Made by a program: the position numbers and the translations under genes | Notes under the pieces: generated by a model | Told to the model about the DNA's origin: nothing | What the model saw: the letters and a program-made list of their open reading frames with translations, nothing else | Databases searched by the model: none | Assembly: GCF_007991615.1 (NCBI RefSeq) | Contig: NZ_BJYR01000001.1 | Span: forward strand, 62,001 to 126,000 | Length of the DNA: 64,000 bases | DNA from: Novosphingobium sediminis | GTDB taxonomy: Bacteria; Pseudomonadota; Alphaproteobacteria; Sphingomonadales; Sphingomonadaceae | Reading direction: 5' to 3' | Shown here: piece by piece, positions 29,159 to 37,616 of the stretch | Layout: the number at the start of each line of letters is the position of its first letter | Numbering within the stretch: the stretch's first letter is position 1

Positions 29159-29653
29159 ATGACCTTTGAAGACCTGACGCCCATTGGCACTGAGGCGGGC
29201 AAACTGCTCAAGGCGCGCGGGCAATCGATCGCGGTTGTCGATGGCGCGACGGGCGGGCTGATTTCGGCCGCGCTGCTCGCGATGCCGGGGGCTTCGGCCT
29301 ATTTTCGCGGCGGCGGCGTGATCTACACGCTGAAGGGGCGGCGGATGGTGCTGGGGCATGAACCCGGCTCCTTGCGCGGCCTCACGTCTGCTACCGAAGC
29401 CTATGCTTTGGCGCAGGCGCGACTTATCCGGGCGCGCTATGAGAGCGATTGGGGTGTGGCTGAGACTGGCGCGGCCGGGCCGGGCGTCCATCCGCTGGGC
29501 GTAGCTTCGGGCACCAGCGCGGCGGCGATTGTCGGGCCGGGCTACGAAGCGGCGATGATTGTGGAGACGGGGCACGATGACCGTCTCGCCAACATGATCG
29601 CATTCACTCGCAACGCGCTGGAATTGCTTGTCAGCGGGTTGAACGCCGCCTGA
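29159..29653 (+). CDS. CinA C-terminal-domain-like protein with altered active-site motif
   Basis: 164 aa, the size of a stand-alone CinA-C/PncC domain (nicotinamide mononucleotide amidase). MPGASAYFRGGGVIYT, AETGAAGPG and a final MIAFTRNALELL helix match the family. The usual AES-x-TGG segment reads VVDGATGGLIS, so the conserved Glu-Ser pair is replaced by Asp-Gly. Activity on NMN is therefore doubtful. It starts seven bases after ligA, whose NAD-dependent reaction releases NMN, which fits the context. Its end overlaps prmA on the other strand by 23 bases. Confidence 0.8.
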   Translation: MTFEDLTPIGTEAGKLLKARGQSIAVVDGATGGLISAALLAMPGASAYFRGGGVIYTLKGRRMVLGHEPGSLRGLTSATEAYALAQARLIRARYESDWGVAETGAAGPGVHPLGVASGTSAAAIVGPGYEAAMIVETGHDDRLANMIAFTRNALELLVSGLNAA

Positions 29654-30530
29654 GCCACAGGATCGTCCAGTTGCCGCGCTGCATCCGCGCGCGCAGCGAG
29701 AAGCCGGCGCGGGTATAGGCCGCGCGCACGGTGGGCTCCTGCGCAGTGAGCAGGCCTGCCAGCAGCACGCTGCCGCCCGGCGCGACCGCCTTGCCGAAAT
29801 CGCGCGACAGTTCGGCCAGCGGCCCGGCGAGGATATTGGCGATCAGCAGATCATAAGGCGCGGCGGCGCGGAGCAGCGGATCCTCCATGCCCGGCGCGAT
29901 GACCATGGCGAGCTTGCCGGGGCCATCGCCAAGCGGGATGCCATTGAGTTCAGCGTTCTCCGCCACGACCGGCCCGCAGACTGCGTCGATATCGCTCGCC
30001 GTCGCCCGGGCGCGGGGCCACAGGTGGAGCGCGGCGAAAGCGAGCAGGCCGGTGCCTGTGCCGATATCCGCAAGGTTGCGCACGACGAGCCCCTTCGCCT
30101 TCATGTGGGCCAACATGGCAAGGCAACCCGAAGTCGTCTCGTGGTGTCCGGTCCCGAAGGCCTGGCTGGCGGGGATCACGAAATCCCGCAGGCCATGTGC
30201 GGGCGGATGATCGGGCGTGCGGACGTGGAACGGGCCCTCGGTAATCGGCTCGACGTTCTGTTGGCTTAGCGTGACCCAGTCTTCATCGGCCAGTTCTTCG
30301 ATGATCAGCTTGGGTTTAGCCCCCGCAAACAGCGCGGTGATCGCGGCCTTGTCGGCTGCCGTGGGCTTGCGCTCGAGCCAGGCTTCGAGCTGCCACGCAT
30401 CCGGCTCGGCCGGGTCGGTCTGCCCTCCGCCGAGCACGATGGAGAAATCCCAATCATCGGCGTCCTCGTGCGCGACGAGTGCGGCGCGGACGACTTGGGC
30501 AGGGGCACTGACGGTGATTTTCCAGCTCAC
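29631..30530 (-). CDS. prmA: Ribosomal protein L11 methyltransferase PrmA
   Basis: 299 aa class I SAM-dependent methyltransferase that trimethylates L11. The motif region PPAHGLRDFVIPASQAFGTGHHETTSGCLAML, the SAM-binding NLADIGTGTGLLAFAALHLWP and DLLIANILAGPLAELSRDF (equivalent of the NxxA/NPPY catalytic segment) identify it. The N-terminal part is the L11-recognition domain. Its ATG overlaps the stop of the metallo-beta-lactamase gene (ATGA), so both come from one message. Confidence 0.94.
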   Translation of the reverse strand: MSWKITVSAPAQVVRAALVAHEDADDWDFSIVLGGGQTDPAEPDAWQLEAWLERKPTAADKAAITALFAGAKPKLIIEELADEDWVTLSQQNVEPITEGPFHVRTPDHPPAHGLRDFVIPASQAFGTGHHETTSGCLAMLAHMKAKGLVVRNLADIGTGTGLLAFAALHLWPRARATASDIDAVCGPVVAENAELNGIPLGDGPGKLAMVIAPGMEDPLLRAAAPYDLLIANILAGPLAELSRDFGKAVAPGGSVLLAGLLTAQEPTVRAAYTRAGFSLRARMQRGNWTILWLRRRSTR

Positions 30531-31444
30531 TTGGTGGCTTCCTTGGCAAGCTGTGCGGCAAGTCCCTTGCGGCCCATTGCAGCATAATCGGCGCAGGCCT
30601 TCGTCGATGCGAGGGGCTGCTGGCCCAGCATGCGCTCGAACAGCTCACTCACCGAAGGATGCGGCGTCACGAGAATGCCGCAGCGCCGTGCCGCGATGGC
30701 GGCAAAGGTATGGCGGAAACGGGCGACGACGTCCGGGTGATCGCTGAAGCGATAGGATCCTGACGCCAGCGCTGAAATGCTGTCGATATAGTTCACCGTC
30801 TGGCACCGCTTTCCAGCGCAGCTTTGCCAAGTCCAGCTGCTCGAGCCGGTGGTGTGCCCCGGTGTCGCGGTCATGGTCAGGCGCAGCGGGCCGACCCGCA
30901 CAGTATCGCCGTCCTTGACGATCCGGTCCGCCTTCACCGGCGCGAAATCGTGATCCCTGAGTCCGGCAGCCTGCGAATCCGCAGGATCTACCTTGCCAGT
31001 GGCTATGACGGCCGCTGCGGGCGCGCTCAGCGCCACTTTCGCCCCGGTCGCCTTGGCCAGCGCCGCCAGCCCGCCGACATGGTCGAAATGCTCGTGACTG
31101 GTGACGATCCAGCGGATATCCTCCGGGCGAAAGCCGAGTGCGCGGATATTGGCGAGGATCGAGGGCACTGCCTCGTTGGTCGCGGCATCGATGAGGACAT
31201 GGCCCTGCGGCGAAGTCACCAGCAGTACGGAAACCGTGCAGGTGCCGACGTAATAGGTATTGCCAAAAAGCCGCGCAGGCGGGGCAGGGGCGGAGAAATC
31301 CTCCTTGCCCTCGCACTGCTTGAGAAGGGCCTGCGTCGCGGCGCGGTCTGGTCCTGCCGCTGCGACCGGCTTGGCCCCTGCGCTAGCCGGCACCAGCGCC
31401 AGACCTGCGAAAGCGAGCGCCTTAACGGACAAAGCTCGCTCCAT
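30527..31444 (-). CDS. Subclass B3-type metallo-beta-lactamase
   Basis: 305 aa. After a signal peptide (cleavage likely after SAGA) the MBL fold carries all zinc ligands of subclass B3: His117, His119, Asp121 and His122 in TSHEHFDHVGG, His197 in TPGHTTGSSSW and His262 in ILVTPHPSVSE. Cys255 and Cys285 correspond to the B3 disulfide. B3 enzymes hydrolyse penicillins, cephalosporins and often carbapenems in the periplasm. Start given at ATG 31444; TTG 31432 has a better GGAG spacing and also leaves an intact signal peptide. It overlaps the SDR gene upstream by 23 bases and prmA downstream by ATGA. Activity is predicted, not shown. Confidence 0.87.
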   Translation of the reverse strand: MERALSVKALAFAGLALVPASAGAKPVAAAGPDRAATQALLKQCEGKEDFSAPAPPARLFGNTYYVGTCTVSVLLVTSPQGHVLIDAATNEAVPSILANIRALGFRPEDIRWIVTSHEHFDHVGGLAALAKATGAKVALSAPAAAVIATGKVDPADSQAAGLRDHDFAPVKADRIVKDGDTVRVGPLRLTMTATPGHTTGSSSWTWQSCAGKRCQTVNYIDSISALASGSYRFSDHPDVVARFRHTFAAIAARRCGILVTPHPSVSELFERMLGQQPLASTKACADYAAMGRKGLAAQLAKEATK

Positions 31445-32135
31445 TCGCGTCGATCACCGCGCCCGTCATGCTTGCCGGCGCATCGAGCGCGCAGAACACG
31501 CCGATGGCTGCGATTTCCTCCGGGCTCGCCACGCGGCCCAGCGGAATGTCCGCGAGCAGGCCTGGTCCGCCACGGCTGGCGAGATAATCCCCCGCCATAT
31601 CGGTATTGGTGAAGCCCGGCGTTACCGCAAAGCTCAGGATGCCTTGCGCGGCGTAGCCCCGCGCGATGGTCTTGTGCATCGCGATCATGCCGCCCTTGGC
31701 CGCCGCATAGTGCCAGTGCGCAGGCGAATCCCCGCGATAGGCCGCGCGGCTTGCAACATGGACGATGCGCCCGCCGACCCCGCGCGCCTGCCAGTGCCGA
31801 ACCGCCAGCCGCGAAAGCTGCGCCGCGGATGTCAGGTTGATCCGCAGCGTCTCTTCCCAGCCATCAAGCCACGCGATGTCCGACGCGTCGAGCGGATTGG
31901 CGGCGAAAAGCCCGGCGTTGTTGACGAGAATGTCGATTGTTCCGCCCGCCAGATCCAGCGCCTGCTCCCACAGCAACTCCGCCGAAGCTGGCTCGCCGAG
32001 GTCTGCGCCGACAATGCCGGGCGCGCCCTTGCGGCCATGGCGGATGACAGCCGCGCCGCGCGCGCCGAGCGCTGCGGCCAACGCGGCTCCGATGCCCCGG
32101 GTCGAGCCGGTAACAAGAATGACAGGTGCTTCCAT
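31422..32135 (-). CDS. Short-chain dehydrogenase/reductase
   Basis: 237 aa classical SDR. The cofactor motif is VILVTGSTRGIGAALA, followed by DILVNNAGLFAANPL, the catalytic Ser in HVASRAAYRG and YAAAK in HWHYAAAKGGMIAMH. Substrate unknown; relatives include FabG-like oxidoreductases. The ATG at 32135 begins the nucleotide-binding strand; the frame is open further upstream without homology. It is first in the operon with the metallo-beta-lactamase and prmA and is divergent from sdhC. Confidence 0.88.
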   Translation of the reverse strand: MEAPVILVTGSTRGIGAALAAALGARGAAVIRHGRKGAPGIVGADLGEPASAELLWEQALDLAGGTIDILVNNAGLFAANPLDASDIAWLDGWEETLRINLTSAAQLSRLAVRHWQARGVGGRIVHVASRAAYRGDSPAHWHYAAAKGGMIAMHKTIARGYAAQGILSFAVTPGFTNTDMAGDYLASRGGPGLLADIPLGRVASPEEIAAIGVFCALDAPASMTGAVIDANGASFVR

Positions 32136-32214
32136 GGCAAAGCGCTCTACCAGCGATTGAGTGCCCTGCAACAGGGGCTGAAACGAGGAGCATGCGATTG
32201 CCCTGTCGCGACGG

Positions 32215-32242
32215 TTGCACACCGGGCCATTTGGGCTAATAC
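32215..32242 (+). promoter_or_regulatory. Candidate sigma70-type promoter of the sdh operon
   Basis: TTGCAC (32215-32220), a 16-base spacer and TAATAC (32237-32242), about 64 bases before sdhC in a 170-base divergent gap. This is the best match to a vegetative promoter in the gap. Confidence 0.45.
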
Positions 32243-32305
32243 GAATCGCACTCGCTTCGTGCTCACAGGGCATGAGAGGTTTTGGTAATCTAATGAGGGG
32301 GTTCT

Positions 32306-32731
32306 ATGGCGCAGGCGCCCGGCAAGAGGCCACTTTCGCCGCATCTTGAAATCTGGCGTTGGGGTCCGGCCATGCTGGTCTCGATCCTGCACCGCATCAC
32401 TGGTAACGGATTGGCGTTTGTCGGTCTTGCCATGCTGCTGTGGTGGATCAGCGCGATTGCGGGCGGGCCGGAAAGCTATCAGACCTTCCTTGACTGGGTC
32501 TGGCTTGCCCCGAACGGAGGCCTGCAGGTGGCGACGGCGCTGCTCGGCAAGGTCGTTCTGGTCGGCCTCACCTGGGCGTTCTTCCAGCACATGGCGACCG
32601 GCATCCGGCACTTCGTGCTCGACGTCGGCGCGGGCTACGAGCTTGAGGCCAATGCGCGCTGGTCTTCGCTGACCATCCTGTTTTCGGTAGCGGCCACCAG
32701 CGTGTTCTGGGCCTTCGTGCTTCTGCGCTGA
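32306..32731 (+). CDS. sdhC: Succinate dehydrogenase cytochrome b556 subunit SdhC
   Basis: 141 aa, three membrane helices. RPLSPHLEIWRWGP-type opening (here KRPLSPHLEIWRWGP) and the quinone-site/heme segment SILHRITGNGLAFVG are family signatures, followed by FFQHMATGIRHFVLDVGAGYE with the heme-ligand histidine. With SdhD it anchors succinate dehydrogenase to the inner membrane and passes electrons to ubiquinone. A GAGGGGG site precedes the ATG. First gene of sdhCDA. Confidence 0.95.
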   Translation: MAQAPGKRPLSPHLEIWRWGPAMLVSILHRITGNGLAFVGLAMLLWWISAIAGGPESYQTFLDWVWLAPNGGLQVATALLGKVVLVGLTWAFFQHMATGIRHFVLDVGAGYELEANARWSSLTILFSVAATSVFWAFVLLR

Positions 32732-32761
32732 ACCCTTCACCCGATCCTTTGAGGAAACAAA

Positions 32762-33145
32762 ATGGGTAACGGAACTTCCATTGGCCGCGTGCGCGGCCTC
32801 GGCTCCAGCCACCATGGCACGGGTCACTTCCTGTCGTCGCGGCTGACGGCGGTCGGCAATCTCGTGCTGATCCCGTTCCTGATGGTCAGCCTCCTGCTCA
32901 TGCCTTCGCATGATTATGCGACGGTCCATGCCTGGGCGGCCAAGCCGCTGCCCGCCACCGCGCTGATCCTCATCATGATCAACACGTTCTATCACGCGCG
33001 ACTGGGTATCCAGGTCATGCTGGAAGACTACGTGCATGAGGATGGCGGCAAGATCGCCGCCTGGCTGTTCATCAATTTCGTGCCGTTCGCGGGCGCTGCC
33101 TTCGGCATCGTCTCGGTCGTGCGCATCGCTCTCGGGGGCGCCTGA
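32762..33145 (+). CDS. sdhD: Succinate dehydrogenase membrane anchor SdhD
   Basis: 127 aa with three membrane helices. GLGSSHHGTGHFLSSRLTAVGNL is the typical alphaproteobacterial SdhD opening, and FYHARLGIQVMLEDYVHEDGGK contains the heme-b ligand and quinone-site residues. Pairs with SdhC in complex II. GAGGAAAC precedes the ATG. It ends three bases before sdhA. Confidence 0.94.
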   Translation: MGNGTSIGRVRGLGSSHHGTGHFLSSRLTAVGNLVLIPFLMVSLLLMPSHDYATVHAWAAKPLPATALILIMINTFYHARLGIQVMLEDYVHEDGGKIAAWLFINFVPFAGAAFGIVSVVRIALGGA

Positions 33146-33148
33146 GCC

Positions 33149-34975
33149 ATGGCTTCCACACCTGCCTACAAGATCATCGACCACACTTACGACACCGTCG
33201 TCGTCGGTGCCGGCGGTTCGGGCTTGCGCGCCACGATGGGTTCGGCCCAGGCCGGCCTGCGCACCGCCTGCATCACCAAGGTCTTCCCGACCCGCTCGCA
33301 CACGGTTGCGGCGCAGGGCGGCATTGCTGCCAGCCTCGGCAACAACAGCCCGGACCACTGGACCTGGCACATGTACGATACCGTCAAGGGTTCCGACTGG
33401 CTCGGCGACCAGGACGCGATCGAATACATGGTGCGTGAGGCGCCTGCTGCGGTTTACGAACTCGAGCACGCGGGCGTTCCCTTCAGCCGCAACGCTGAAG
33501 GCACGATCTACCAGCGCCCGTTCGGCGGCCATATGCAGAACATGGGCGAAGGCCCGCCGGTGCAGCGCACCTGCGCCGCTGCTGACCGCACCGGCCACGC
33601 CATGCTCCACGCGCTCTATCAGCAGAGCCTGAAGTACGACGCGGACTTCTTCATCGAATACTTCGCGATCGACCTCATCATGGAGCCGGGCGCGAATGGC
33701 GTTCCCGAATGCCGCGGCGTGATCGCCATGTGCATGGACGATGGCTCGATCCACCGTTTCCGCAGCCATGCCGTCGTGCTCGCCACGGGCGGTTATGGCC
33801 GCTGCTACTTCACCGCGACCTCTGCCCACACCTGCACGGGTGACGGCGGCGGCATGGTGCTGCGCGCTGGCCTGCCGCTGCAGGACATGGAATTCGTGCA
33901 GTTCCACCCGACCGGGATCTACGGCGCGGGCGTGCTCATCACCGAAGGCGCGCGCGGCGAGGGCGGCTACCTCACGAACTCCGAAGGCGAGCGCTTCATG
34001 GAGCGCTATGCGCCTTCCGCGAAGGATCTTGCCAGCCGCGACGTCGTTTCGCGCTCGATGGCGCTGGAAATCCGCGAAGGCCGCGGTGTGGGTCCGCACA
34101 AGGACCACATCTACCTCCACCTCGATCACATCGACGCGAAGGTGCTGGCGGAGCGCCTGCCGGGCATCACCGAAAGCGGCAAGATCTTCGCGGGCGTCGA
34201 TCTCACGCGTCAGCCGCTCCCGGTCGTGCCGACGGTGCACTACAATATGGGCGGCATCCCCTGTAACTACCACGGCGAAGTCGTGACGATCGGTCCGGAC
34301 GGCAATCCGGAAACCGTCGTCCCCGGCCTCTTCGCGGTGGGCGAGGCGGCCTGCGTTTCGGTCCACGGCGCGAACCGCCTCGGCTCGAACTCGCTGATCG
34401 ACCTCGTGGTGTTCGGCCGCGCAACGGGTCTCCGTCTCAAGGAGATCATCAAGCCCGGTTCGTCACACAAGGCCCTGCCCAAGGACAGCGCCGACCTCGC
34501 GCTTACCCGTATCGACACGTTCCGCCATGCCAATGGCGGCTCGCCGACGGCGCAGGTGCGGCTCGAGATGCAGCGCACGATGTCTGGCCACGCGGCGGTG
34601 TTCCGCACCGACGAACTGATGGCCGAAGGCAAGACCAAGCTCGCTGCGACTTATGAGCGCATGCAGGACATCAAGGTTTCGGACCGCTCGCTGATCTGGA
34701 ACTCGGATCTGATCGAGACGCTGGAACTCGACAATCTGATCGCGCAGGCCTCGGTCACGATGCACTCCGCCTTCAACCGCAAGGAAAGCCGCGGTGCGCA
34801 TGCGCACGAGGATTTCCCTGATCGCAACGATGGCGAGTGGATGAAGCACACGGCCAGCTGGTTTGATGGCTGGGGCGGCAAGGGCGGCAGCGTGAAGCTC
34901 GATTACCGCCCGGTCCACGAATACACGCTGACGGACGACGTCGAGTACATCAAGCCCAAGAAGCGCGTGTACTGA
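33149..34975 (+). CDS. sdhA: Succinate dehydrogenase flavoprotein subunit SdhA
   Basis: 608 aa. Covalent-FAD site His in [18 protein letters not shown], dinucleotide motif [15 protein letters not shown], substrate-binding [13 protein letters not shown] and catalytic-arginine region [20 protein letters not shown], plus [12 protein letters not shown] and [11 protein letters not shown], are all intact. It oxidises succinate to fumarate in the TCA cycle. The iron-sulfur subunit gene sdhB, which normally follows, is not here: a cupin gene begins two bases after the stop. Confidence 0.97.
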   Translation: MASTPAYKIIDHTYDTVVVGAGGSGLRATMGSAQAGLRTACITKVFPTRSHTVAAQGGIAASLGNNSPDHWTWHMYDTVKGSDWLGDQDAIEYMVREAPAAVYELEHAGVPFSRNAEGTIYQRPFGGHMQNMGEGPPVQRTCAAADRTGHAMLHALYQQSLKYDADFFIEYFAIDLIMEPGANGVPECRGVIAMCMDDGSIHRFRSHAVVLATGGYGRCYFTATSAHTCTGDGGGMVLRAGLPLQDMEFVQFHPTGIYGAGVLITEGARGEGGYLTNSEGERFMERYAPSAKDLASRDVVSRSMALEIREGRGVGPHKDHIYLHLDHIDAKVLAERLPGITESGKIFAGVDLTRQPLPVVPTVHYNMGGIPCNYHGEVVTIGPDGNPETVVPGLFAVGEAACVSVHGANRLGSNSLIDLVVFGRATGLRLKEIIKPGSSHKALPKDSADLALTRIDTFRHANGGSPTAQVRLEMQRTMSGHAAVFRTDELMAEGKTKLAATYERMQDIKVSDRSLIWNSDLIETLELDNLIAQASVTMHSAFNRKESRGAHAHEDFPDRNDGEWMKHTASWFDGWGGKGGSVKLDYRPVHEYTLTDDVEYIKPKKRVY

Positions 34976-34977
34976 TC

Positions 34978-35376
34978 GTGCCCGCGTTTCGCGGGATATG
35001 GCTCTCGATGGCCGGGCTTGCTCTTGTGGCGGGCCCGGCCATTGCCGTTGCGGCGGCGGAGCCCGCAACCTTGCCCGATCCGCTTCAGGCGGGGTGGAGG
35101 GGCCAGCACGTTTGCGAATTGCTCAAGGACAACGCGAAGATGCGTGTCCTGCGCTGCACCTTCCCACCGGGCTGGGGGCATGAGCGGCACCATCATGCGC
35201 CGCACTGGGGCTATATCCTCAAGGGATCGACGATGCGGATCACCACGGCGACCGGCACGGTGGTGCGCGAGCTCAAGGCCGGCGACAGCTGGTGGAGCGA
35301 CGGGATCGAGTGGCATGAGGGACTCAACATCGGCAAGACCACCGGGGTCTATCTGATCGTCGAACCGAAGCCCTGA
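34978..35376 (+). CDS. Exported cupin-domain protein in the sdhB position
   Basis: 132 aa from a GTG start two bases after sdhA. A hydrophobic N-terminus (MAGLALVAGPAIAVAAAEP) resembles a signal peptide. The cupin core has GWGHERHHHAPHWGYILKGSTMRI (first metal motif, with several histidines) and AGDSWWSDGIEWHEGLN (second motif), ending TGVYLIVEPKP. Function unknown; small cupins range from metal-dependent enzymes to sensors. Its tight spacing suggests co-translation with sdhA. The pairing with succinate dehydrogenase may be accidental. Confidence 0.75.
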   Translation: MPAFRGIWLSMAGLALVAGPAIAVAAAEPATLPDPLQAGWRGQHVCELLKDNAKMRVLRCTFPPGWGHERHHHAPHWGYILKGSTMRITTATGTVVRELKAGDSWWSDGIEWHEGLNIGKTTGVYLIVEPKP

Positions 35377-35493
35377 AGCGGCAGAGTTTGCAGTTCGTAC
35401 GGCTTTTCTTTGTCGTTTGACGACAGGCAGCGGACGGGAACACCAGAGCAAGCCACATCGGGGTCAGCAATCAACCCTGAAAGGAATGCCTCG

Positions 35494-35892
35494 ATGTCCC
35501 CTCGCACATGGACACCACTCTTGGCAGGAGCCGCACTGCTTGCGGCGAGCGGCGCGGCTGTTGCGCAAGGTTCGGTCGCCAGCGCTGTGAACCCGCCGGC
35601 GCCGCCCGCTCCACCAACTCCTCCGGCTCCGCCCGCTCCCCCAGCACCGCCCGAAGCGCCTACACCGCCGGATAGCGATCTGGTGGACCGTGCTGCGATC
35701 GAGCGCGAAGTGGCCGAAAGCATGGCCGAGGCGCGCGAGAGCATTGCCGAGGCGCGCAAGGATATCGCCGAAGCGCGTGCGGAGATCATGCGCGAGAAGG
35801 ATATGCCGGCCAATGTCCGCGCCCAGGCGCTTGCTGCGCTGGATAAGGCCGAGCGCGATGTGGATCAGGCGTTCGCGCGCCATAGGCAGTGA
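35494..35892 (+). CDS. Small exported protein with proline-rich and coiled-coil segments
   Basis: 132 aa, no recognised family. A signal peptide (LLAGAALLAASGAAVAQG) is followed by a PPAP-type repeat tract (about residues 33-58) and then a heptad-like helix in which EAR occurs repeatedly (EARESIAEARKDIAEARAEI). This shape suits a periplasmic or envelope-spanning protein. AAGGA lies eight bases before the ATG at 35494, which excludes the longer upstream frame. The gene is flanked by a convergent hypothetical gene with one base between stops. Confidence 0.65.
   Translation: MSPRTWTPLLAGAALLAASGAAVAQGSVASAVNPPAPPAPPTPPAPPAPPAPPEAPTPPDSDLVDRAAIEREVAESMAEARESIAEARKDIAEARAEIMREKDMPANVRAQALAALDKAERDVDQAFARHRQ
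35593..35670 (+). repeat. Low-complexity proline/alanine-coding tract
   Basis: CCGCCGGCGCCGCCCGCTCC-like units encode tandem PPAPPAPP and PPTPP blocks in the small exported protein. Length variation between strains would be expected. Confidence 0.7.
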
Positions 35893-35893
35893 G

Positions 35894-36496
35894 TTAGCGG
35901 CGGCTCCGACGCTTGCCGGAGCGCTTCTTTTTCGGCGGCGGGGGCGCCGCTGCGGTTTCGTTTGCCCCCGCTGACTGCAAGGCCGCGGCCTGCGCCGCGG
36001 TCGCGGCGCGCGCAGGATAGCGGCAACCGCGCGCCTGACCGTAACCCTTGAGGAAGGCGCGGCGGCTCGCCCCGGCATAGAGCGCGACTTGCCATTGCCG
36101 CTCCTTCGATGCGGCGCCAGTGACTTCCTTGATGACGCCGCCAAACGGTATGAAGCCGTTGATGACGGATTTCGCGACGTTGCCGACAGCATTGCCGCGC
36201 TTCTCGTCGCGCGTCTTGTCCGTCGCCACGTCGATGTCCGGCCCGAGCACGGCATCAAGCTGCACGATTTCGGTGCCGATTGCGCGGCAGGAGCGCATGC
36301 CCTTGACCGTGTAGGTATCCTCGCGCGCCGCAATCAGGATCGGCGGGATCTCGTCCTTCCTGACATTCAGCGTGTCAAGCGGCGCGGTTGCAACATCGCC
36401 CGCAGTGACGTTGGGCGGCGCGACCACGGTCTGTGCTGCAAGTGGCGCTGCGGCAGCGACGACCAGCAAGGCGATGGCCAGATGGCTGTGGTTCAT
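35894..36496 (-). CDS. Exported hypothetical protein
   Basis: 200 aa, function not recognised. Signal peptide (MNHSHLAIALLVVAAAAPLAAQ), a central region with DTYTVKGMRSCRAIGTEIVQLD and the hydrophobic, glycine-rich NVAKSVINGFIPFGGVIKEVTG that could enter a membrane, then a low-complexity tail ending in PPPPKKKRSGKRRSRR. The basic tail is unusual for an exported protein. Two cysteines (SCRAIG and ARGCRYP) could form a disulfide. It is transcribed after the zinc metallopeptidase, 37 bases downstream. Confidence 0.6.
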   Translation of the reverse strand: MNHSHLAIALLVVAAAAPLAAQTVVAPPNVTAGDVATAPLDTLNVRKDEIPPILIAAREDTYTVKGMRSCRAIGTEIVQLDAVLGPDIDVATDKTRDEKRGNAVGNVAKSVINGFIPFGGVIKEVTGAASKERQWQVALYAGASRRAFLKGYGQARGCRYPARAATAAQAAALQSAGANETAAAPPPPKKKRSGKRRSRR

Positions 36497-36533
36497 GGAA
36501 GCTCCCCTCTATGCCATGACAACGACGGCCGCG

Positions 36534-37436
36534 TTATTCCGTTCCCTTGGCTGAGCGCGCGCTGAACGTATCGCAGGCGTCTTCGTTGCCCGTCTCCATA
36601 CCCTTGCGCAGCCACGCCATGCGCTGCGTGCTGCTGCCATGGGTGAACGCGGCTTCCACCGGCGTGCGCCCCGCCGAGGCCATCAGCGTATCATCGCCGA
36701 TCTGGTGCGCGGCGCGCAGGCCTTCCTCGATGTCGCCCGGTTCGATGCGGTCCTTGTTCCGCGCAGCCCAGACCCCGGCGTAGCAATCGGCTTGCAGTTC
36801 GAGCATGACCGAGAGCCGGTTGGCCATCGGCGGATTGCGCCGCTGTGCTTCGGTCACTTGCTCGGACGTGCCGACAAGGTTCTGCACATGGTGGCCATAT
36901 TCGTGCGCCATCACGTATGCCCGTGCGAAATCACCGCCAGCGTCAAGCTGCTTGTCCATCTCGGTGTAGAAATCCGTGTCGATGTAGATGCCCTGATCCG
37001 CCGGGCAGTAAAACGGCCCCATTGCGCTTTGGGCTTCGCCGCAGCCCGATTGCCCCTCGCGCGAGTAGAACACGAGCTTGGGTGCCCGGAAATCGATCCC
37101 CGCTTTTTGGAAGAGCGGGCCCCATGTCTTGTTGAGCGAGGCCAGCGCGTTGCAACTTTCATGGCTGAAGGCGTTCACTGAGCAGCTTTCGGCAAGGCTG
37201 CCGGCCCGGTTCGGCGCTGTTTGTGGAGGAGCCGGGCTCGACGCACCTTGCATGTTCTGCAGGGCACCGAGCGTCTGCAGCGGGTTGATGCCGAACACCA
37301 GCGCGCCGACCAGAGCAATGATCAGGCTTCCGCAGCCGATCTTTCCGCCCCGTCCGCTCATGGGTCCGCCAAAGCCCCCGACGCCGCCGCGCTGGTCTTC
37401 GACCTCAATCGAATTGTCGAAATCATCGAGCCGCAT
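36534..37436 (-). CDS. YpfJ-type neutral zinc metallopeptidase
   Basis: 300 aa. MRLDDFDNSIEVEDQRGG is the standard family opening, followed by a glycine-rich stretch and one membrane segment (GCGSLIIALVGALVFGI). The C-terminal domain contains the zinc motif HEYGHH in YVMAHEYGHHVQN, and MELQADCYAGVWA gives the third ligand region. Cysteines around CSVNAFSHESCN and GCGEAQ may form disulfides. It is probably anchored in the inner membrane with the catalytic part outside. The ATG at 37436 is chosen because homology begins there. Confidence 0.9.
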   Translation of the reverse strand: MRLDDFDNSIEVEDQRGGVGGFGGPMSGRGGKIGCGSLIIALVGALVFGINPLQTLGALQNMQGASSPAPPQTAPNRAGSLAESCSVNAFSHESCNALASLNKTWGPLFQKAGIDFRAPKLVFYSREGQSGCGEAQSAMGPFYCPADQGIYIDTDFYTEMDKQLDAGGDFARAYVMAHEYGHHVQNLVGTSEQVTEAQRRNPPMANRLSVMLELQADCYAGVWAARNKDRIEPGDIEEGLRAAHQIGDDTLMASAGRTPVEAAFTHGSSTQRMAWLRKGMETGNEDACDTFSARSAKGTE

Positions 37437-37616
37437 CGTCTGGTCTCCTGTCGCTGCGACGGGTTTGCCCGGAACCGGGCGGGGCCTGCAAGAGACAACC
37501 ACCGCACCTTCGCCGCAGCAGAGGGAACTTGCGCGCAACCGTGGCATTTGCCAGCAAGGTGATCGCGTTAGGCCGTTCGGGGATGGCGATGAGTCGTTGT
37601 GGGTGATCCGGTTGCC

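Noticed and set aside
32147..34366. 739-codon minus-strand open frame opposite sdhCDA
   Set aside because: An antisense shadow of three well-identified genes; composition is low in hydrophobic order and rich in Arg, Ala and His.
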